From NCBI GenBank assembly GCA_016926235.1, contig JAFGOZ010000677.1, positions 1 through 10,907 of the forward strand: a DNA stretch of 10,907 nucleotides, given 5' to 3'. The position numbers and the translations under genes were made by a program. The DNA comes from Bacteroidales bacterium (GTDB lineage Bacteria; Bacteroidota; Bacteroidia; Bacteroidales; UBA10428). A model generated the notes under the pieces. It ran no database searches. It had not been told where the DNA came from and saw only the letters and a program-made list of their open reading frames with translations. Position 1 is the stretch's first letter, and the number at the start of each line of letters is the position of its first letter. Shown in pieces: positions 8,130 to 10,907 of this stretch.

Positions 8130-8134
8130 CCTCC
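8130..8134 (-). promoter_or_regulatory. Shine-Dalgarno of the FHA gene
   Basis: GGAGG on the minus strand lies 7 bases before ATG 8122 and fixes that start. The downstream genes of the operon show no comparable site, so the first cistron seems to initiate differently from the rest. Confidence 0.7.
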
Positions 8135-8238
8135 AAATGTTTGAAAATCAAGTTTAATGATTATGCTGTTTGTTTTGTTAATGGATCAGGGTAACTTTTA
8201 AAAATAGGCTATTAAAAATTAATTGCCATCATTACTAA

Positions 8239-8267
8239 TGAGTATTTGCAGTACTCATAGTTGAGTA
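8239..8267. promoter_or_regulatory. Candidate operator: three alternating TGAGTA half-sites
   Basis: The pattern is TGAGTA (8239-8244), 7 bases, TACTCA (8252-8257), 4 bases, TGAGTA (8262-8267), so each neighbouring pair forms a perfect 6-base inverted repeat. It lies about 117-145 bases before the first codon of the FHA gene, where a regulator of the signalling operon could bind. No regulator gene is visible in the window, and the assignment rests on symmetry alone. Confidence 0.4.
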
Positions 8268-8489
8268 TTAATATTCGAAAATTTAACCTTAAATTAAATT
8301 TATGGTTTATATAGTCACTTAAATTCCTGGAAATAGTACATATATACGGACAGAAAGTTAAGTTAAAATGTTTAATTTTAAAAATATTATTAAAAGAGAA
8401 AACAGATTTTAAGTTTAAACATATTTCAAAAGCCAGCCAATATAAAAACATTCGGCACCAGTACATTAACCATATTTAAATTGGTACTT

Positions 8490-8573
8490 GAGGAGGAGTC
8501 TTCTCTCGGTAATAGTAGTCAAGGCTGACAGTGTTAAATAAATGAGATTCTCAAGATTTCTCATTTTTTTTTT
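8490..8573 (+). ncRNA. Candidate small RNA or orphan transcript 3' end
   Basis: Three hairpins follow each other on the plus strand: GAGGAG/CTTCTC with loop GAGT (8490-8505, one G-T pair), GTCA/TGAC with loop AGGC (8518-8529), and AAATGAGA/TCTCATTT (8540-8566) running into ten T bases. This is the layout of a short structured RNA with an intrinsic terminator, and no plus-strand gene precedes it. The 5' end cannot be placed. It may instead be the 3' end of an antisense transcript to the operon leader, or a relic. Confidence 0.35.
8540..8573 (+). terminator. Rho-independent terminator-like stem and T-tract
   Basis: AAATGAGA (8540-8547) pairs with TCTCATTT (8559-8566) over an 11-base loop. The T-run covers 8564-8573, so the last stem bases double as the tract. 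Only the plus strand has T after the stem, which fixes the direction. The stem is A/T-rich and so of modest strength. Confidence 0.5.
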
Positions 8574-8674
8574 GGAATTTTTTTTGCCCTTCTAATTATA
8601 TCGGAAAAAGAAATTTCTCCGGATTTTCATTTTATCAGTATTTATTTATGTAGCACCCACGATTGGAAATTGAC

Positions 8675-8710
8675 TGGGGGGAGGGGGTGTCCCCTAAAAG
8701 GGGGGATACC
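8675..8710. repeat. G/C-rich hairpin and G-run element in AT-rich DNA
   Basis: GGTGTCCCC (8686-8694) pairs with GGGGATACC (8702-8710) over a 7-base loop, a 9-base stem with a single G-T pair. GGGGGG and GGGGG runs (about 8676-8687) stand just before it, so CCCC can alternatively pair with the upstream G-run. Runs of this kind are rare in the surrounding DNA. It resembles dispersed REP-like palindromes between genes, but copy number cannot be seen here. It lies 50 bases before the plus-strand orphan gene. Confidence 0.55.
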
Positions 8711-8760
8711 ATTAAACCTACTAATGAGGTGGTGAAACATAAAAATGCTTAATTATTTAT

Positions 8761-9168
8761 ATGAGGCTAAAATACAGAATAGAATTTTTTATCAAATGTC
8801 ACCTTGATAGTCTCAGAGCAGGGATAAACCGTCTGGGATCTATTCTTATTCCTCACTGGCACTATATCAATCACAATTGTATAAATACAACAGGGCAGGT
8901 CGTAAAGATTAATAAGATATATGCTTACCAAGAAGGTTGGTATGTTGACATTGTCCGTCTGCTTGATGTTTATAAAGATAAAGGTTACCTTTATTGTACA
9001 CTGTATTTCTTCACGGAGAACAAGATCATCACAGTAAGTCAGATTCTTCAACCTGATGCGTATGTAATCTGGCGGCTTATGGATGACAGGGAATTCGATG
9101 AGATAATGTCAAGAAGATTGTGGAAAGAAGTTGATGTGGAGAATGAACTATTGGAATTTAATTTATGA
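8761..9168 (+). CDS. Orphan protein of unknown function, 135 residues
   Basis: I do not recognise this protein. The frame from ATG 8761 is open for 135 residues. The N-terminal third is basic and hydrophobic (MRLKYRIEFFIK) without a clear signal peptide. The middle looks like beta strands (TGQVVKINKIYAYQEGWYVDIVRL, then YLYCTLYFFTENKIITVSQIL), a possible small SH3-like barrel. The end is an acidic helix (RLMDDREFDEIMSRRLWKEVDVENELLEFNL). It is probably cytoplasmic. Composition looks protein-like and the frame is much longer than chance in AT-rich DNA. The start is uncertain: no Shine-Dalgarno precedes 8761, whereas GAGGTGGTG (8726-8734) sits before an out-of-frame ATG at 8745. A stop at 8740-8742 blocks extension in frame. 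It is the only plus-strand gene, transcribed away from the signalling operon, with a terminator-like hairpin after it. Confidence 0.6.
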   Translation: MRLKYRIEFFIKCHLDSLRAGINRLGSILIPHWHYINHNCINTTGQVVKINKIYAYQEGWYVDIVRLLDVYKDKGYLYCTLYFFTENKIITVSQILQPDAYVIWRLMDDREFDEIMSRRLWKEVDVENELLEFNL

Positions 9169-9198
9169 TGCTGCCCATTCTCCATTTCATGATACCAG

Positions 9199-9224
9199 AC
9201 CAAAAAAATAACTCTTTTTTTGGT
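9199..9224. terminator. Symmetric A/T hairpin, probable bidirectional terminator
   Basis: ACCAAAAAAA (9199-9208) and TTTTTTTGGT (9215-9224) are perfect 10-base arms around the 6-base loop TAACTC, placed 31 bases after the orphan gene's stop. The A-tract/T-tract symmetry could serve both strands, ending the orphan transcript rightwards and the AbiE transcript leftwards. The stem has only two G-C pairs, so strength is doubtful. Confidence 0.45.
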
Positions 9225-9393
9225 GGTCAAAATAAAGGGGGAGGTCGCACTGTTAATGATTTAAATATCAGATACTTGTAAAATCATAATTATTTGGTGG
9301 GAGATTTTTTTGGTATTCCCTTAAAAACCGCTTCCATTTTCCACATTCGTGATAACTGGTTGCCTGACTTTTACACTTGTTTTTCGGATATTG

Positions 9394-9452
9394 ATAGGTA
9401 GTTAATTTTATATCATTAAATATTTTATGATTTTGGAAGTATTACTACCTAT
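9394..9452. repeat. Nested inverted repeats downstream of AbiE toxin
   Basis: The outer arms ATAGGTAGT (9394-9402) and ACTACCTAT (9444-9452) are perfect. Inside them ATCATTAAAT and ATTTTATGAT (9412-9431) form a 20-base palindrome with one mismatched pair, centred within two bases of the outer pair. There is no T-tract on either strand, so it is not a standard terminator; a protein-binding or recombination site, or an RNA 3' structure, are alternatives. Confidence 0.4.
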
Positions 9453-9534
9453 TTTGTTACATTTTTAATGAAAAAACGTCCTGGATGTATTTCGTTATGA
9501 TTTACAAATCTCATATAACTCTCAGGCCGATTCG

Positions 9535-10362
9535 TTAATTGCATTTTTCGAATGTTCTCAATTGCTTGTTGAAATCTCTCCATACATCTTTGAATTTTCT
9601 CAGACCCTTAATCTGATGGCTTAGATTCTCTGTCCATGCTTTCTCAAAAATTTTCTCCTTTGCAGTTACCTTTTGAACAAATTCTTTGGGATCCTGACCT
9701 TTATGTTCAGCTTTCAGTTGAAATTCGATAAATACATCCTGCAGTTCAATTCCTTCTGTGTTTGTTAAGTACTCAAAATCATATAAATCACGTGGAAGTG
9801 TTCTTCCCATCAAGGCAGCCATTTTCTCAATTACTATTTCTTCCAGGCTATAACATGTTATGGTTACCTCCGCTTCTTCTTCAAGATCAGAGTAATCATT
9901 CAGCATTGGTTTTTTCAAAACTTCAAATTCAAGCTTTTCACCTTTCCCAATATCGGTCTTAATACGATCCCTATTGCCTCCAAGCGGGCCAGAATATTCA
10001 ATTAAGAATTTAATGGATCCGGATTCATGAACTTCCTTTAAATCTTCAGGTATGGAAAGATTAATATTAACTGCTTCTTTAATGCTTACAAATATTTCAT
10101 TAAATGCTTTATAAATATCTTCATCTGATAGTGTCTTCTCCAATGATGGGTCAAATGTAAAATCAATATCTTCAGAGTAGCGGTAGTCCTTAATGAATAT
10201 CTTTTTAATACACGTTCCACCTTTAAAGATTAATGCATCCTTTAGAATACCATGATTATATAATCCCCATAATACCCAGGATATGATATAATCCTTTTCA
10301 ATTTGCTGAGGTCTGACGCCTTCTCTACTTGCTATCTTCGAAATTTCCTGAGGTTTTATCAT
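9535..10362 (-). CDS. abiEii: AbiEii/AbiGii-family nucleotidyltransferase toxin of type IV TA system
   Basis: This 275-residue protein belongs to the AbiEii toxin family. Members are DNA-polymerase-beta-like nucleotidyltransferases, and those studied act on tRNA or use GTP to stop growth during phage infection. Motifs visible are EKDY (22-25), FKGGTCIKK (46-54), the catalytic pair in SEDIDF (Asp65 and Asp67), KTDI (135-138, third acidic residue Asp137), EEIVIEKMAAL (174-184) and RTLPRDLYDFEYL (187-199). The key catalytic residues and full family length are present, so it looks intact. It has no signal peptide and acts in the cytoplasm. The start ATG 10362-10360 overlaps the stop of the antitoxin gene in an ATGA arrangement, which implies translational coupling and an antitoxin-first operon. 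In this family the antitoxin represses the shared promoter, which here lies outside the window. The actual target cannot be deduced. Confidence 0.9.
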   Translation of the reverse strand: MIKPQEISKIASREGVRPQQIEKDYIISWVLWGLYNHGILKDALIFKGGTCIKKIFIKDYRYSEDIDFTFDPSLEKTLSDEDIYKAFNEIFVSIKEAVNINLSIPEDLKEVHESGSIKFLIEYSGPLGGNRDRIKTDIGKGEKLEFEVLKKPMLNDYSDLEEEAEVTITCYSLEEIVIEKMAALMGRTLPRDLYDFEYLTNTEGIELQDVFIEFQLKAEHKGQDPKEFVQKVTAKEKIFEKAWTENLSHQIKGLRKFKDVWRDFNKQLRTFEKCN

Positions 10363-10907
10363 GTGAAGATTGAGTTTTTAATAGTACTTACATCGATGTT
10401 TATTTTCAAGCCAAATCTTGAATCCTTTCGCCCTTGGTTTGGACCTGTGGTATCCAAAACAGGAAAACTTGGACCAATTCCTTTTAACATTTCATCATAA
10501 TGTGTTTTCCAGGTAAGGCCAAGCAAATTCACAAGAAATAAGAATCTCTTCTTTGAAGCCTCATTTTTATTACGGTTAAAATATTCAAGTAATTTTTGAT
10601 AATCGATTTTTTCTTTTGATTCATTTAACGCTTTTCCAATTTCAACCAATCCCCCACTTAAATGTGGTCGAGTCAATGCATCAACAAATGTTTTCTCAAG
10701 ATCACTCACCATTACTTTATTATACTTATCGATCCATGTGTTCTTAAAACCAAAGAATCTTGGTTCAATGTGGTAGACAAACTGGAATTCGATTCCCCGG
10801 ATTTTTTTTATCGCAGGTTTTACCTGAAGATTAGTTACGACAATCTCTTTCAGGCTTGGTTGTGTTATTAGACCATGTACTTGCATTGCCGAATAATAAC
10901 CTATATA
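10359..10907 (-). CDS. abiEi: AbiEi-family antitoxin of type IV TA system, N-terminus beyond window
   Basis: This is the antitoxin partner of the downstream AbiEii toxin. The frame is open to the window edge, giving 182 visible residues. The Met at 10886 is very probably internal: the codons before it read YIGYYSA and continue into MQVHGLITQPS, the family signature usually found after an N-terminal winged-helix DNA-binding domain. That domain should lie just to the right of the window. Further family signals are VMVSDLEKTFVDALTRPHLSGGLVEI (the segment before the helical part) and the C-terminal GPNQGRKDSRFGLKINID. AbiEi proteins neutralise the toxin without forming a tight complex and repress their own operon. 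The gene ends IFT and its stop shares four bases with the toxin start. The family call is secure; function as a repressor depends on the unseen N-terminus. Confidence 0.88.
   Translation of the reverse strand, partial: YIGYYSAMQVHGLITQPSLKEIVVTNLQVKPAIKKIRGIEFQFVYHIEPRFFGFKNTWIDKYNKVMVSDLEKTFVDALTRPHLSGGLVEIGKALNESKEKIDYQKLLEYFNRNKNEASKKRFLFLVNLLGLTWKTHYDEMLKGIGPSFPVLDTTGPNQGRKDSRFGLKINIDVSTIKNSIFT

Larger units (their letters stand above)
8123..8760. other. 638-base intergenic region between operon and orphan gene
   Basis: I see no convincing protein gene in this AT-rich stretch. Reading left to right it holds the FHA Shine-Dalgarno (8130-8134), a triple TGAGTA cluster (8239-8267), an A/T inverted repeat AAATTTAA/TTAAATTT (8279-8286 and 8294-8301), a run of hairpins ending in a terminator-like T-tract (8490-8573), T-rich DNA (8564-8590) and a G/C-rich hairpin (8675-8710). 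The promoter of the leftward operon should be here, but I could not point to convincing -35/-10 boxes or to a Bacteroidota-type TAnnTTTG box. Confidence 0.7.
9169..9534. other. 366-base intergenic region between orphan gene and AbiE toxin
   Basis: No protein gene is seen. The stretch contains the 9199-9224 hairpin, a G-rich patch (AAAGGGGGAGG near 9234-9244), and a nearly concentric pair of inverted repeats at 9394-9452. The short minus-strand frame reaching into it (9048-9230) is antisense to the orphan gene and not protein-like. Confidence 0.6.

Noticed and set aside
8212..8466. Minus-strand 84-codon frame upstream of the FHA gene
   Set aside because: It covers the triple TGAGTA cluster and A/T inverted repeats, has no ribosome site and gives a biased Phe/Ile/Asn-rich product typical of AT-rich non-coding DNA.
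8767..9051. Minus-strand 94-codon frame antisense to the orphan gene
   Set aside because: Its product is low in charged structure and Ile/Val/Thr-rich, while the plus-strand frame is longer and more protein-like; treated as a shadow.
9048..9230. Minus-strand 60-codon frame rich in Ser/Asn
   Set aside because: Antisense to the end of the orphan gene and across a terminator-like hairpin; no recognisable features.
8640..9250. Small mobile element bounded by G-rich patches around the orphan gene
   Set aside because: The patches (8676-8687 and 9236-9244) share only short G-runs; no matching terminal repeats, target duplication or transposase.

Overview
The window comes from an AT-rich bacterial chromosome or contig, probably of the Bacteroidota/FCB type (Bacteroidota, Ignavibacteriota, Calditrichota and relatives). 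This is inferred from three things. Most starts lack a Shine-Dalgarno sequence and sit behind A/T-rich leaders. One protein carries a short domain followed by an outer-membrane barrel ending in Phe, an arrangement I associate with Bacteroidota. There is also a secreted DNRLRE-domain protein. No rRNA, tRNA, CRISPR array, transposase or integrase is visible.

Region 1 (about 1-8122, minus strand, transcribed right to left) is a six-gene, single-strand run with gaps of 40-112 bases that reads as one phospho-threonine signalling locus. In order of transcription it encodes: a signal peptide/OB-like/transmembrane/FHA protein (8122-7193); a PP2C Ser/Thr phosphatase (7103-6243); an exported protein with a unique N-terminal module, a short beta domain and a C-terminal outer-membrane barrel (6161-4779); an exported protein with the same N-terminal module joined to ankyrin repeats and a double-transmembrane tail (4666-3005); a large secreted DNRLRE protein (2963-705); and a Hanks-type Ser/Thr kinase whose C-terminus runs off the window (664-1). 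Kinase, phosphatase and FHA phospho-reader form a complete write/erase/read set. The three exported proteins between them are the plausible physiological context, namely cell surface or envelope. The ~102-residue module shared by the two middle exported proteins (about 73% identical) shows a duplication followed by a change of C-terminal domain, and is the most distinctive element here.

Region 2 (8123-8760) is a long AT-rich intergenic stretch. It holds a triple TGAGTA half-site cluster upstream of the operon, a plus-strand row of hairpins ending in a terminator-like stem and T-tract with no gene in front of it, and a strikingly G/C-rich hairpin in otherwise AT-rich DNA.

Region 3 (8761-9534) carries one plus-strand orphan gene of unknown function (8761-9168), a candidate bidirectional terminator, and a 366-base gap with an inverted-repeat structure.

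Region 4 (9535-10907, minus strand) is an AbiE-type (type IV) toxin-antitoxin pair. The AbiEi antitoxin runs off the right edge and overlaps by 4 bases with the AbiEii nucleotidyltransferase toxin. This suggests that regions 2-4 are accessory DNA beside the signalling operon.
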